The notes under the pieces: model-generated
What the model was told of the DNA's origin: nothing
What the model saw: the letters and a program-made list of their open reading frames with translations, nothing else
Databases searched by the model: none
In this document: positions 47,528-56,395 of the stretch, in pieces
How positions within the stretch are numbered: the first letter of the stretch is position 1
Layout of the letters: every line of letters begins with the position of its first letter
Position numbers and translations under genes: made by a program
DNA from: Xenophilus aerolatus
GTDB taxonomy: Bacteria; Pseudomonadota; Gammaproteobacteria; Burkholderiales; Burkholderiaceae_C
NCBI GenBank assembly: GCA_030418545.1
Contig: QAIB01000003.1
Span: forward strand, 1 to 64,000
Length of the DNA stretch: 64,000 nt
Reading direction: 5' to 3'

Positions 47528-48952
47528 TCATTCGCGCGTGACGCGCAGCAGCTCGGCCCGCGAAGTGACGCCGGCCGCGACCAGGCGTTCGCCATCCTCG
47601 CGCATGGAGTGCAGGCCGTTGCGTTCGGCGGCCACGAAGAGCTGGCTCTCGGGCGCGCGGCTGTGGATCAGCGAACGCACCGCGTCGTCGACCGTGAACA
47701 TCTCGAAGATGCCGGTGCGGCCCTGGTAGCCGGTCTGGCCGCAGGCCTCGCAGCCCGCGGGCTCGCGGCCCGACTCGCCGCTGACGGCGCACACCGGGCA
47801 CAGCTTGCGCACCAGCCGCTGCGCGAGCACGCCCAGCAGCGAGCTGCTGAGCAGGAAGGGCTCGACGCCCATGTCTGTGAGGCGCGTGACGGCGCTCACC
47901 GAGTCATTGGTGTGCAGCGTGGCCAGCACCAGATGGCCGGTGAGCGAGGCCTGGATGGCGATCTGCGCGGTCTCGTAGTCGCGGATCTCGCCGATCATGA
48001 TCACGTCCGGGTCCTGGCGAAGGATCGCGCGCAGCGCCTTGGCGAAGGTGAGGTCGATCTTGGCATTGACCTGCGTCTGGCCGACACCGGGCAGCTCGTA
48101 CTCGATCGGGTCCTCCACCGTCATGATGTTGCTGCGGGCCGCGTCGAGCTCGCCCAGAGCGGCATAGAGGGTGGTGGTCTTGCCGGATCCCGTCGGGCCG
48201 GTCACGAGGATGATGCCGTGCGGCTGCGTGACCATGCTGCGAAAGCGCGCCAGCGTGTCGCCCTGCATGCCCACGGCCTCGAGCGTGAGGCGGCTCTCGG
48301 ACTTGTCGAGCAGGCGCAGCACCGCACGCTCGCCGTGTGCCGAGGGCAGGGTGGAGACCCGCACGTCGACCGCGCGCGTGCCGATGCGCAGCGAGATGCG
48401 CCCGTCCTGCGGCAGGCGCTTCTCGGCGATGTCGAGGTCGGCCATGATCTTCAGGCGCGAGATCAGCGCGGCATGCAATGCGCGGTTGGGCTGCACCACC
48501 TCGCGCAGCGTGCCGTCGATGCGAAAGCGTACGGAGGACGTGCGCTCGTAGGGCTCGATGTGGATGTCGCTGGCGCCGTCGCGCGCCGCCTGCGTGAGCA
48601 GCGCGTTGAGCATGCGGATGATCGGCGCGTCGCCGGCCGACTCCAGCAGGTCTTCGACCGCCGGCAGCTCCTGCATCATGCGCGACAGGTCGGCGTCGCT
48701 CTGCACTTCGCTGACGACCGCGGCGGCATTCGATTCGCCCTGCGCGTAGGCGGCACTGATGCGCTGCGCCAGTTCCGCTGCCGGCAGCGCCTGGAAGGCC
48801 GTGACCCGGTGCTTGCGCAGCACCTCGCCGATGGCCGCGGGCGGCGTGCCCACGGGCATCCAGAGCGTGAGCGCGTCGTCGTCCGACTGCTCCAGCAGCA
48901 GTTGCTGGCCGCGCGCGAAGGCGTAGGGCAGCGGGTAACGGGCGCTGGACAT
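47528..48952 (-). CDS. Type II secretion ATPase GspE
   Basis: A 474-residue cytoplasmic ATPase that drives pseudopilus assembly. The N-terminal domain precedes an ATPase with Walker A GPTGSGKTTTLY (about 240), Asp box TVEDPIEYELPGVGQTQVNA, Walker B DPDVIMIGEIRDYETA, His box ATLHTND, and a zinc-binding tetracysteine (CPVC, CEAC). Start ATG at 48952 overlaps the gspD stop by one base, so translation is coupled. Confidence 0.96.
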   Translation of the reverse strand: MSSARYPLPYAFARGQQLLLEQSDDDALTLWMPVGTPPAAIGEVLRKHRVTAFQALPAAELAQRISAAYAQGESNAAAVVSEVQSDADLSRMMQELPAVEDLLESAGDAPIIRMLNALLTQAARDGASDIHIEPYERTSSVRFRIDGTLREVVQPNRALHAALISRLKIMADLDIAEKRLPQDGRISLRIGTRAVDVRVSTLPSAHGERAVLRLLDKSESRLTLEAVGMQGDTLARFRSMVTQPHGIILVTGPTGSGKTTTLYAALGELDAARSNIMTVEDPIEYELPGVGQTQVNAKIDLTFAKALRAILRQDPDVIMIGEIRDYETAQIAIQASLTGHLVLATLHTNDSVSAVTRLTDMGVEPFLLSSSLLGVLAQRLVRKLCPVCAVSGESGREPAGCEACGQTGYQGRTGIFEMFTVDDAVRSLIHSRAPESQLFVAAERNGLHSMREDGERLVAAGVTSRAELLRVTRE

Positions 48953-51282
48953 CAGGGCAGTTCGCGGCGGGTGGCCGGATCGGCGGTGGGCGGCGGGGCG
49001 CCCTTCATCTCGATGTTGGTGGACCACGGCCCGGCGGGCAGCGGACCCTGCTGCGCCGGGGGCAGCGGCGGCGGGATCAGCCGTGTGCCCTGGATGCGGC
49101 GCGACGGGTCGCCGGCGCCCGTGGTCTCGGACAGCGGCGGCAGGATGGCCGAGTCGCGCACCGTGTTGAGCATCGGGTTGTCGGTGGCCGGCTGGCTGGC
49201 CTGCTGCAGTGCGCGCAACTGCTCGTAGCGGTCGGCGGTGACGGCGTCGCCCGAGAGCTGGTCGCGGATGATGGTAGGCCGCAGGAAGACCATCAGGTTG
49301 GTCTTGTTGCGGCTGCGCACCTCGTTCTTGAACAGGTTGCCCAGCACCGGCACGTCGCCCAGGCCCGGCACCTTCTCCTGGTTGGAGGAGTACTCGTCCG
49401 ACAGCAGCCCGCCCAGCAGCATGACGTTGCCGTCGTCCACCAGCACGCTGGACTCGATCGCACGCTTGGTGGTGGTGGGGCCGTTGAGCGCGTTCTCGGT
49501 ACCGGCCAGCACGGCCGACACCTCCTGGAAGATGGTCAGCTTCACCGTGCCCGTCTCGCTGATCTGCGGGCGCACGCGAAGCGTCAGGCCCACGTCCTTG
49601 CGCTCGATGGTCTGGAACGGGTTCACGGTGGTGGTCGTGCTGCCGGTGTTGGTGTACTGGCCCGTGATGAAGGGCACGTTCTGGCCGACGACGATCTTGG
49701 CTTCCTCGTTGTCCAGCGTCATCAGGTTGGGCGTGGAGAGCACGTTGCCCTCGCCGTTGCTGGCCAGGAAGTTGGCGATGAAGCCCAGCACGTACTGGCC
49801 GCCGATCCTGTGGCCGATGCCGATGTTGAAGCCGCTGTTGATGTTGGAACGGGCACCGGCCGCGTTGCGGGTCGCCAGCGCGGTGGCCAAGTCGATGATG
49901 TTGCCGCCGTTCAGGCTGGAGTTGTTGCCGATGACGCCGACGTTGCTGCCGCTGCGGCCCAGCGCGCTCTGCCACTGCACGCCGAACTCGGCCGCCTTCT
50001 TGGCGTTGACCTCGACGATCAGCCCTTCGATCAGCACCTGCGCGCGGCGGCTGTCCAGGCGCTCGACGACCGCGCGGATCTGCCGGTACTGCGGCTCGGG
50101 CGCGGTGATGATGAGCGAGTTGGTCGACGGGTCGGCCTGGATCTGGCCGCCGGTCGAGGGCTGGTTGGCGTTGTTGACCGGCGTGGTGGCGGCGGACGAC
50201 GACAGGCCCTGCTGCTGGTTGAACTGCGACTGCGTGTTGACCGCTGCGACCTGCGAAGCGCCGCCGCCCCCGCCGGTACTGCCCACACCGCCCTGCGCGC
50301 CGAGCGTGCCGCTGGCGATGGCGGCGCGCAGCGTGGTGGCCAGCCGCACCGCGTCGGCGTTCTTCAGGTAGACCACGTAGATGTTGCCGGCCGCGCCGTT
50401 GCCGTTGTCGATGGGCGCGCGGTCCAGCTTGTCGATCAGGGTGCGGATGAGCTGCACGCGTGCCGGGTTGGCGGCGCGCACGATGATCGAGTTGCTGCGC
50501 GGATCGGCCAGCAGCGAGGTGCGGAAGGACGCATCGGCGCCGCCTGCATTGGCCACCGCGGGCGAGCCCGGCGTGCTGGCGCCGCCGCCCTCGACCAGGC
50601 GCTGCACCAGCGGCACCATGTCGGTCGCGATCGAATGCTTGAGCGGGATCACCTCGATGTCGGACGCGTTGGGCACGTCCAGCGACGCGACGATGCGCGC
50701 CAGGCGCCGCATGTTGTCGGCATAGTCGGTGACGACCAGCGAGTTGTTGCCCGGGTTGACGTTGATGGTGTTGTTGGGCGCGATCAGCGGGCGCAGCACC
50801 GGCAGCAGGTTGGCCGCCGATTCGTAGTTGAGCCGGAAGATCTGCGTCACGATCTGGTTGCCGCCCACGCTGCCGGCACCGCCCACCGAGGTGGCGACGG
50901 TGCCGGTCTGCAGCTTGGCGTCGGCCTCGGGCAGCACCTTGTACAGGCCATCGGACTGCACGATGGCGAAGCCCTGCAGGCGCAATGCGGCCGAGAACTG
51001 GTCGAAGGCGGCGCCGGGCGACACGGGCCGCTCGGTCTGGAGGTTCATCGTGCCCTTCACGCGCGGGTCGACCACCACGTCTCGGCCGGTGATGACGGCC
51101 ATCGTGCGCGCCACGGCCTCGATCTCGGCGTTGGAGAAATTGAGCGTGATCGGCTCGCCGCGGCGCGGTGCGTCGCCGGCGGTCTGCGCCAGCGCGCCGC
51201 CGGGCAGGGCCGCCGCGAGCAGGGCCTGCATCGCCAGCGCGATGAGCGCGGGGCGCAGGCCGGTGGGGGAGGGGAACTTCAT
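48952..51282 (-). CDS. Type II secretion outer-membrane secretin GspD
   Basis: A 776-residue secretin that forms the outer-membrane channel. The signal peptide (LIALAMQALLAAALPGGALA) precedes N0-N3 domains (TLNFSNAEIEAVARTMAVIT, VYLKNADAVRLATTLRAAIA) and the secretin core (VGQNVPFITGQYTNTGST, VLLGGLLSDEYSSNQEKVPG, LMVFLRPTI). A Gly/Ser/Gln-rich linker lies near 330-385. The C-terminus ends ATRRELP, possibly docking to a pilotin. Its ATG lies 2 bp after the gspN stop. Confidence 0.96.
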   Translation of the reverse strand: MKFPSPTGLRPALIALAMQALLAAALPGGALAQTAGDAPRRGEPITLNFSNAEIEAVARTMAVITGRDVVVDPRVKGTMNLQTERPVSPGAAFDQFSAALRLQGFAIVQSDGLYKVLPEADAKLQTGTVATSVGGAGSVGGNQIVTQIFRLNYESAANLLPVLRPLIAPNNTINVNPGNNSLVVTDYADNMRRLARIVASLDVPNASDIEVIPLKHSIATDMVPLVQRLVEGGGASTPGSPAVANAGGADASFRTSLLADPRSNSIIVRAANPARVQLIRTLIDKLDRAPIDNGNGAAGNIYVVYLKNADAVRLATTLRAAIASGTLGAQGGVGSTGGGGGASQVAAVNTQSQFNQQQGLSSSAATTPVNNANQPSTGGQIQADPSTNSLIITAPEPQYRQIRAVVERLDSRRAQVLIEGLIVEVNAKKAAEFGVQWQSALGRSGSNVGVIGNNSSLNGGNIIDLATALATRNAAGARSNINSGFNIGIGHRIGGQYVLGFIANFLASNGEGNVLSTPNLMTLDNEEAKIVVGQNVPFITGQYTNTGSTTTTVNPFQTIERKDVGLTLRVRPQISETGTVKLTIFQEVSAVLAGTENALNGPTTTKRAIESSVLVDDGNVMLLGGLLSDEYSSNQEKVPGLGDVPVLGNLFKNEVRSRNKTNLMVFLRPTIIRDQLSGDAVTADRYEQLRALQQASQPATDNPMLNTVRDSAILPPLSETTGAGDPSRRIQGTRLIPPPLPPAQQGPLPAGPWSTNIEMKGAPPPTADPATRRELP

Positions 51283-51284
51283 GG

Positions 51285-52082
51285 TCAGCCCAGGGTGATG
51301 ATCGAACGCGCGCCGTCGCGCCGTCCGATGATGTTCAGGAGATTCGAGAGCGCGTCCTCGCGCCCCGGCGCGGCCGTGGCCTCGCCGTTGAAGCGCAGGG
51401 CCGAGCCGGTCCAGCGGCCGCTGCCGCCGAGCTGCAGGCTGCCCTGGGTGGTCGTGACGAGCAGGCTGGCGGCCGGGCCGCCCTCGAGTGCCACGCGATA
51501 GCTGCCCATGGGGCGCAGGGTCGAGAGGCTGGAGGAGATGTCCACCGCGTCGAGCGTGGCCTGGCCCTGGAAGGCCAGTTGCGGGCCCTGCCATTGCATC
51601 GAGAAATTGTGCAGCCGCAGGTCGAGCGTGCCGTCCGGCTTGAGCGTGTTCCACGGCGCGCCCAGGCCCGTGAGCATGGCGGCAGGCCAGCGCGACTGGC
51701 TGTCCTGCCAGGCCAGCAGCAGGCCGTCGCCGCCGGGCCGGGCACGAAAGCCCAGCGGCTGCGCGGCGCAGCAGGGCAGGTCGAGCAGGCCGTGGATGCC
51801 GTTCCAGCCGGGCCGCAGGCGCCAGGCCAGCTGCCCGGGCAGCGAGACGGTGTCGGCGCCGCCCGTGCCGCTGGCCAGCACGACGCCGGCCTGCCCGTTC
51901 CACACCGTGCCGCGCGGGTTGACGAGTTGCAGGCGACCGCCGGTCCAGCCTGCGAGCGCATCGGCCAGCCAACGGGCGGGGGCCCAGAGCGCGACCGCCA
52001 CCAGGATGCCCAGCAAGGCGCCGAGCACGGCCCAGCGCCAGCCGGTGGCCGCTGGGAGAGCGAGGGCGCTGCGCGTGGCCAT
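51285..52082 (-). CDS. Type II secretion protein GspN
   Basis: A 265-residue inner-membrane-anchored protein with one N-terminal helix (WAVLGALLGILVAVALWAPA) and a periplasmic domain (GWTGGRLQLVNPRGTVWNGQ, QLAWRLRPGWNGIHGLL). GspN occurs in a subset of type II systems, common in Burkholderiales; its function is not settled. It lies between gspM and gspD as expected. Confidence 0.88.
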   Translation of the reverse strand: MATRSALALPAATGWRWAVLGALLGILVAVALWAPARWLADALAGWTGGRLQLVNPRGTVWNGQAGVVLASGTGGADTVSLPGQLAWRLRPGWNGIHGLLDLPCCAAQPLGFRARPGGDGLLLAWQDSQSRWPAAMLTGLGAPWNTLKPDGTLDLRLHNFSMQWQGPQLAFQGQATLDAVDISSSLSTLRPMGSYRVALEGGPAASLLVTTTQGSLQLGGSGRWTGSALRFNGEATAAPGREDALSNLLNIIGRRDGARSIITLG

Positions 52083-52101
52083 GGTGATGGGCGTCGGCCG
52101 C

Positions 52102-52671
52102 TCAGCGGCTCGCGGGCAGGCCCATGACGAGCGTGCCGTCCCAGCGGACGGTGGGGCCCGAGGCGCCGTCGGCGGGCGCGTTGCCGCGCGTCGGCGCCGG
52201 GCCTGGAGCGGCGCCCGCCTGGCTGCGGGTGAGGTGCACTTCGCGCGGGACGGCGCGCGCGTTGCTGCGCGCCTGCGCGAGCCAGTCGCCCAGCGCCGCC
52301 GCGGGGGCGCCGCGCACCGAAAGGCCGACCGCGTCGCCGCCGCCGGCCGGCTGCAGCTGCGCGTCGGCGCCGAAGCTCTGCCGCACCGAGCTTTCGAGTG
52401 CGCGCACGGCATCGTCGCGGTTGGCGCGGGGTTGCGATTGCAGCGCGCGGGCCTGCGTCTGCAAGGCCTGCATCTGCTGCAGCTGCGTGTCGAGCCGGGC
52501 GTGTTCGGCCGGGGCCGCGGACAGCGTGCGCAGGGCCGGTGCCAGGGCGATCCACCACAGCAGCGCGAGGGCGATGACCGCAGCCGCGCCGCCGATGAGG
52601 CGCTGTTCGCGCGGCGCGAGTTCGGGCCACCAGGCCTGCCAGCGCGCTTCGAGTTGCTGTGCGAGCGTCAT
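52102..52671 (-). CDS. Type II secretion protein GspM
   Basis: A 189-residue bitopic membrane protein with one helix (IGGAAAVIALALLWWIALAP at about 27-46) after the short cytoplasmic start containing WWPELAPREQRL, typical of GspM. A coiled-coil segment (LDTQLQQMQALQTQARALQ) precedes the periplasmic ferredoxin-like domain. It partners GspL in the inner-membrane platform. It lies between gspL and gspN. Confidence 0.9.
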   Translation of the reverse strand: MTLAQQLEARWQAWWPELAPREQRLIGGAAAVIALALLWWIALAPALRTLSAAPAEHARLDTQLQQMQALQTQARALQSQPRANRDDAVRALESSVRQSFGADAQLQPAGGGDAVGLSVRGAPAAALGDWLAQARSNARAVPREVHLTRSQAGAAPGPAPTRGNAPADGASGPTVRWDGTLVMGLPASR

Positions 52672-52705
52672 GCCGGCCTCCGCGGGAAGTGTTGCGCTGC
52701 GCCGT

Positions 52706-53917
52706 TCATCGCGCGGCCTCCGCCTGCACCAGCAGCAGGTCGCCTTCGCCGCGTGCGTTGTAGCCGCGGGCCGCGAGTTGCGTGCTCAGGCTGCCGATCT
52801 CGCTGAGCGCCAGCCCGAGCCCGCGCAGGCGCAGCTGGCCGGCGCTGTAGTCGATGGCCGTCGGCACGCGGCCCGCGGGCAGGCTGGCGGCCAGCGCGCC
52901 CAGCATGGGCTCGAGGTCGGCCGGCGTGACGCCGCCGGTGGCCTGCTGCAGCAGCGCCACTTCGCGCGACATCTGCAGCGCGGGCTGGTCGCTGACGTAG
53001 GTCACCGAGGGGAAGGTCTGCGTCAGGGTCTGGCCGATGGCCGCGCGCTTGGTTTCGAGCGCCTGGCGCTCCTTCCAGGCCCAGGCGTTCACGCCGATGA
53101 GCTGTGCAGCCACCAGCACGCCGGCGCCCCAGCGCGCGGCCCGCCAGCGCGGGGCGCGCCACAGCGCCTGGCCGAAGGCCGCGAGCTGCTTGCCGGCGCG
53201 CGCGCGGCCGCTGGTGGCGAAGTCGAACTGCGCCAGGTCCCAGGGCAGCTGGCTCGCTTCGAGCCAGCGCGCGGGCGCGGGCACGATGGCGAGCGAGCGG
53301 CCGAGCAGGCCTTCGGCAACTTCAGCGACGGCGGGCTCGGTGGTGGCGACGGCTGTTTCGGGCAGCGGGCCGGCCAGCGAGAGGCCGGCGGCGGTGAGCG
53401 GCAGGCTCAGCACGCCGCGCTCGTCGCACAGGGTGAGCTGGCCGGCGTCGGGCTCGCCGGTGGCGCACAGCACCGGCGGAGAGCCGGCCGGCCGCGGCGT
53501 GAATTCGGGAACCAGCCGCGCGATCCGGCGGCCCGCCCCTTCGAGCGACTGGACCACGCCGCGCAGCCAGGCCTTGTGGCAGATGGCCACCCACACCGGC
53601 ACGCCGGTCCTGGCGCCCGGCTCGAGGGCGAAGTGCAGTTGTTCCGGCTCGTCGAGGAGGCGGTCTTCCAGCATGCCGCCCAGCACCGAGCGCAGCCGCG
53701 CCGCGCCGGCCGTGCTGCCCTGCGGCAGCGTGACCTGCTGCCAGGAGAGTGCGGCCGCCGGCAGCACCACGATCACGTCGCCTTGCCCCGGCAGCAGGGC
53801 GGGCGGCGCGATGCCCTGCTTGCGCAGGCGCTTGCCGTCGTTGGACCAGCCCGCCCATGCGAAGTCCGCGCCGGCGGGGGCCGACGGGAGAGGGGGCTGA
53901 ACGAAGATCAGGGCCAT
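52706..53917 (-). CDS. Type II secretion protein GspL
   Basis: A 403-residue inner-membrane protein. A cytoplasmic actin-like domain (1-240, IVVLPAAALSWQQVTLPQGS) binds GspE; one membrane helix lies near 278 (WGAGVLVAAQLIGVNAWAW); a periplasmic ferredoxin-like domain follows. It starts 127 bp after the gspK stop; that gap holds a dispersed repeat. Confidence 0.92.
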   Translation of the reverse strand: MALIFVQPPLPSAPAGADFAWAGWSNDGKRLRKQGIAPPALLPGQGDVIVVLPAAALSWQQVTLPQGSTAGAARLRSVLGGMLEDRLLDEPEQLHFALEPGARTGVPVWVAICHKAWLRGVVQSLEGAGRRIARLVPEFTPRPAGSPPVLCATGEPDAGQLTLCDERGVLSLPLTAAGLSLAGPLPETAVATTEPAVAEVAEGLLGRSLAIVPAPARWLEASQLPWDLAQFDFATSGRARAGKQLAAFGQALWRAPRWRAARWGAGVLVAAQLIGVNAWAWKERQALETKRAAIGQTLTQTFPSVTYVSDQPALQMSREVALLQQATGGVTPADLEPMLGALAASLPAGRVPTAIDYSAGQLRLRGLGLALSEIGSLSTQLAARGYNARGEGDLLLVQAEAAR

Positions 53918-53965
53918 GCGGGGGTACGAAAAAAGCCTGCCATTCTAGGAGTCGGCGGAGCGCGC

Positions 53966-54023
53966 CTACTCCGAATTTGATAGCGCCTCGCGCAGCAGGG
54001 ACGGGCGCTCAGGCCCCTTTTTA
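53966..54023 (+). repeat. Dispersed GCTAT/ATAGC repeat, copy 7
   Basis: Reads ctactccgaatttgatagcg (53966-53984; left arm of the palindrome diverged), then cctcgcgcagcagggacggg-cgctcaggcccctttt. It fills most of the 127-bp gspK-gspL gap inside the operon. Its second half is nearly identical to copy 8 in gspH. Confidence 0.65.
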
Positions 54024-54044
54024 TCTGAGATTGGCTACAAACTA

Positions 54045-55106
54045 TTACGAGCCGGGGGCTTTGTCGGCCATCTCCGTGGTGCCTGCGCCACGCTGGCGCC
54101 ACACCGCGGTGAGCACCATGCCGTTGCGGAAGAGCAAGGACCGTTCCTCGACCCAGGTGTGTTCCAGCCGCAGCCGGCCCCGCACCTCGAAGTAGTTCGT
54201 GCTGACCGATTGCTCGCCCGGCACGAACTGCACGTCGCATTGCTGGATGGCCTCGGCCGCATCCTGGATCTGGGCGAAGAACTTGCGCTGGCGCTGCTCC
54301 ACCAGCCGGCGCGCACAGGCCAGGTCGAGCTTGGGCACGCTGGCGTAGAGCGCCTCGGCGCTGGCGGTGTTGATGTTGAGCGGCGTCTCGGCGGGCAGCA
54401 CGGTCACGTAGGGCTCGATCGCCGCGACTGTCGATGCGGGCAGCCCCAGCCACACGAGTTCGGCCACGCGCTGCGGCACCAGGGGGGCGCCGTCGGTGCC
54501 GGCGGTCGCGGCCAGGCCGGTCACGCCGGTGCTGCTGCCGGCCTCCGCCCCGCCCGGCGCCGCGGCCTGGGGGCTGGCGCGGCGCAACGCGTTCGTCAGG
54601 GTGGCGACCTGGCCGGTCGGCAGGCCTAGCAGTTCGAACAGCTTCTGGAAGGCGGCGACGGCGCTGGGGACCGGCTGGCCTGCCTTGACCAGGTTGCGCA
54701 CGTTGAGCTTGGCCTGGGCGTCGAGGATCCGGCCCGACAGAAAGGCCTCGGGCAGGCCCTCGAGCGCGTCGCTGGCGATGTTCTTGTCGGCCGCCAGGAA
54801 GGTGGTCAGTTTGGCTTCCTCCAGCGGCACCGCCCAGGGTTCGGCCAGGTGGTCGGCCGGCGCGACGGCATTGGCGCGGGCGTCCTCGCGCAGGATCAGG
54901 CGCGACCAGTCGAGCGCGCCGATCAGCACCCAGGCCGATTGCACGCGCGCGCGCTCGGAGGCCTCGATCTCGGTCATGCGCCACTGCTGCCACAGCGCGG
55001 TGGCGGCGAAGGTGGCGATCAAGGTGACGGTCAGCAGCGCGATGAGCAGGGCGGCGCCGCGCTGGCAGGCGCCACCGGGTCGGACGGGCAGGCGCGCGCG
55101 TCTCAT
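54045..55106 (-). CDS. Type II secretion minor pseudopilin GspK
   Basis: A 353-residue large pseudopilin. A prepilin-like leader ends CQRG before AALLIALLTVTLIATFAATA, which forms the hydrophobic helix. The large globular domain includes LNVRNLVKAGQPV and LNINTASAEALYASVPKLD (an HhH-like turn). GspK caps the pseudopilus tip with GspI and GspJ. Its ATG overlaps the gspJ stop by 4 bp. Confidence 0.93.
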   Translation of the reverse strand: MRRARLPVRPGGACQRGAALLIALLTVTLIATFAATALWQQWRMTEIEASERARVQSAWVLIGALDWSRLILREDARANAVAPADHLAEPWAVPLEEAKLTTFLAADKNIASDALEGLPEAFLSGRILDAQAKLNVRNLVKAGQPVPSAVAAFQKLFELLGLPTGQVATLTNALRRASPQAAAPGGAEAGSSTGVTGLAATAGTDGAPLVPQRVAELVWLGLPASTVAAIEPYVTVLPAETPLNINTASAEALYASVPKLDLACARRLVEQRQRKFFAQIQDAAEAIQQCDVQFVPGEQSVSTNYFEVRGRLRLEHTWVEERSLLFRNGMVLTAVWRQRGAGTTEMADKAPGS

Positions 55107-55957
55107 GACCCGCGCTGCACGGTGAAGGTGGGCCGCACCCAGTCGCGGCTGACCTGCCCGATGAGGCCCGCCCCGGGGGGCAGGTCGAGCACGAGGCGCA
55201 CGCCGTCGGGCAGCGGCGTGTTCAGGCCCAGCGCCGCGGCGCCCACCGGCTGCGTCCAGGTGTTGTTGCGGAAGTAGGCGAGCGTCCAGCTGGCCAGCGG
55301 CAGGACCGCGACGGCGGCAGCGTCGACCTCGCGCGTGCCGTCCTGTGCCCAGTTGGCCGCGAGCTGCCAGGCCTGCTGCCACTGGTCCTGCGTGACCAGC
55401 GGCGGGGATTGCCAACGCATCCAGCGCAGGCCTTCGGCGGTCGGACGCAGCGTCCAGGCGACCACGGCGGCGGCGGGCAGGCCGGTGCCGTCGCTGCTGC
55501 GGCGGGTCAGGCGCAGCACGCGGCCGTCCCAGTCCATCGCCGGCAGGGTGCCGAAGGCGGTGGCGGCGTCGAGGTCGGCCGTCCATTGGGCCATGGCGGT
55601 CTGCAGCACCAGCACCGCATCGTCGCGCTCGCGGTGGCCCGACTGGGCGCGCGCCATCGCTTCCAGGCCGCGCCAGCTCACCAGCGCGAGCAGCGCCATC
55701 ACGGCCAGGGCCACCAGCAGCTCGACCAAGGTGAAGCCGCGCGAGGCGCGCGCATCGGCCCCCGGCCGCCGCTCGGCCGCTCCGAAGGCGGCCGAGGCAC
55801 CCCCTCGGGGGGTGGCGTTACAGGAGGCGCAGCCGAGTGAAAAGCTGGGGGGCCTCATCGCCGGCCGCCGCCCGGCCGCTCCGAAGGCGGCCGAGGCACC
55901 CCCTCGGGGGGTGGCGTTACAGGAGGCGCAGCCGAGTGAAAAGCTGGGGGGCCTCAT
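55103..55957 (-). CDS. Type II secretion minor pseudopilin GspJ with repeat-encoded 74-aa leader
   Basis: A 284-residue prepilin. The prepilin peptidase site is ASRG before FTLVELLVALAVMALLALVS, followed by the GspJ globular domain. The leader is about 74 residues instead of the usual 6-25. Residues 1-65 are two near-identical 33-residue units (MRPPSFSLGCASCNATPRGG...) encoded by a tandem 97-bp repeat. The ATG at 55957 follows the gspI stop directly, with GGGAGG 6 bases before it. The second-copy ATG at 55858 is an alternative with no ribosome site. Confidence 0.85.
   Translation of the reverse strand: MRPPSFSLGCASCNATPRGGASAAFGAAGRRPAMRPPSFSLGCASCNATPRGGASAAFGAAERRPGADARASRGFTLVELLVALAVMALLALVSWRGLEAMARAQSGHRERDDAVLVLQTAMAQWTADLDAATAFGTLPAMDWDGRVLRLTRRSSDGTGLPAAAVVAWTLRPTAEGLRWMRWQSPPLVTQDQWQQAWQLAANWAQDGTREVDAAAVAVLPLASWTLAYFRNNTWTQPVGAAALGLNTPLPDGVRLVLDLPPGAGLIGQVSRDWVRPTFTVQRGS
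55762..55957. repeat. Tandem duplicate of a 97-bp dispersed repeat
   Basis: Copy A 55762-55858 and copy B 55861-55957 differ at one base (T/C, giving Gly/Glu) and have a 99-bp period, so the reading frame is kept. The unit contains the GC palindrome caccccctcggggggtg. Sequences of this kind are frequent between genes in Comamonadaceae (recalled, not searched); here both copies lie inside the gspJ reading frame. Confidence 0.9.
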
Positions 55958-56395
55958 TCAATACCTCCCGATCACGGTGGACAGCCGCAGGATCGGCCAC
56001 TGCGCCTCGTCGCGCACCTGCACGTCGACGCGGCGGAAGTTGGGGTTGAGCGTGGGCGTGGTCGACACGGTGACGTTGAAGATCGTATTGGCCTGCACGC
56101 AGGTCAGGCCGGCCTCGCCGACCGCGGGCATCTGCGGCGCGAGCCGTGCCTTGACCATCTCGTTCTCGGCGCACAACTGCGCCAGCAGCAGGTCGGACTG
56201 CCGCTGCGCGTTGCGAGTGAGGGCGTTGGTGGCCTGCGTGCCCGCCGCCAGCGCGATGGCGACGATCGCGAGCGCGACCAGCACCTCGATGAGCGTGAAG
56301 CCGCGGGCTCGGTGCCGGCGGCCGCGGGGCGTTGGCGTACCTTCGGCTTCGCCTGCTGTGCAAGCTCTCTTCGGAACGGCCGGGCGGGGGCTCAT
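55958..56395 (-). CDS. Type II secretion minor pseudopilin GspI
   Basis: A 145-residue pseudopilin. Leader of about 31 residues ends ARG before FTLIEVLVALAIVAIALAAG; the globular part includes LCAENEMVKARLAPQMP, typical of GspI. It interacts with GspJ and GspK at the tip. The ATG at 56395 overlaps the gspH stop (4 bp), and its stop abuts the gspJ ATG. Confidence 0.93.
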   Translation of the reverse strand: MSPRPAVPKRACTAGEAEGTPTPRGRRHRARGFTLIEVLVALAIVAIALAAGTQATNALTRNAQRQSDLLLAQLCAENEMVKARLAPQMPAVGEAGLTCVQANTIFNVTVSTTPTLNPNFRRVDVQVRDEAQWPILRLSTVIGRY

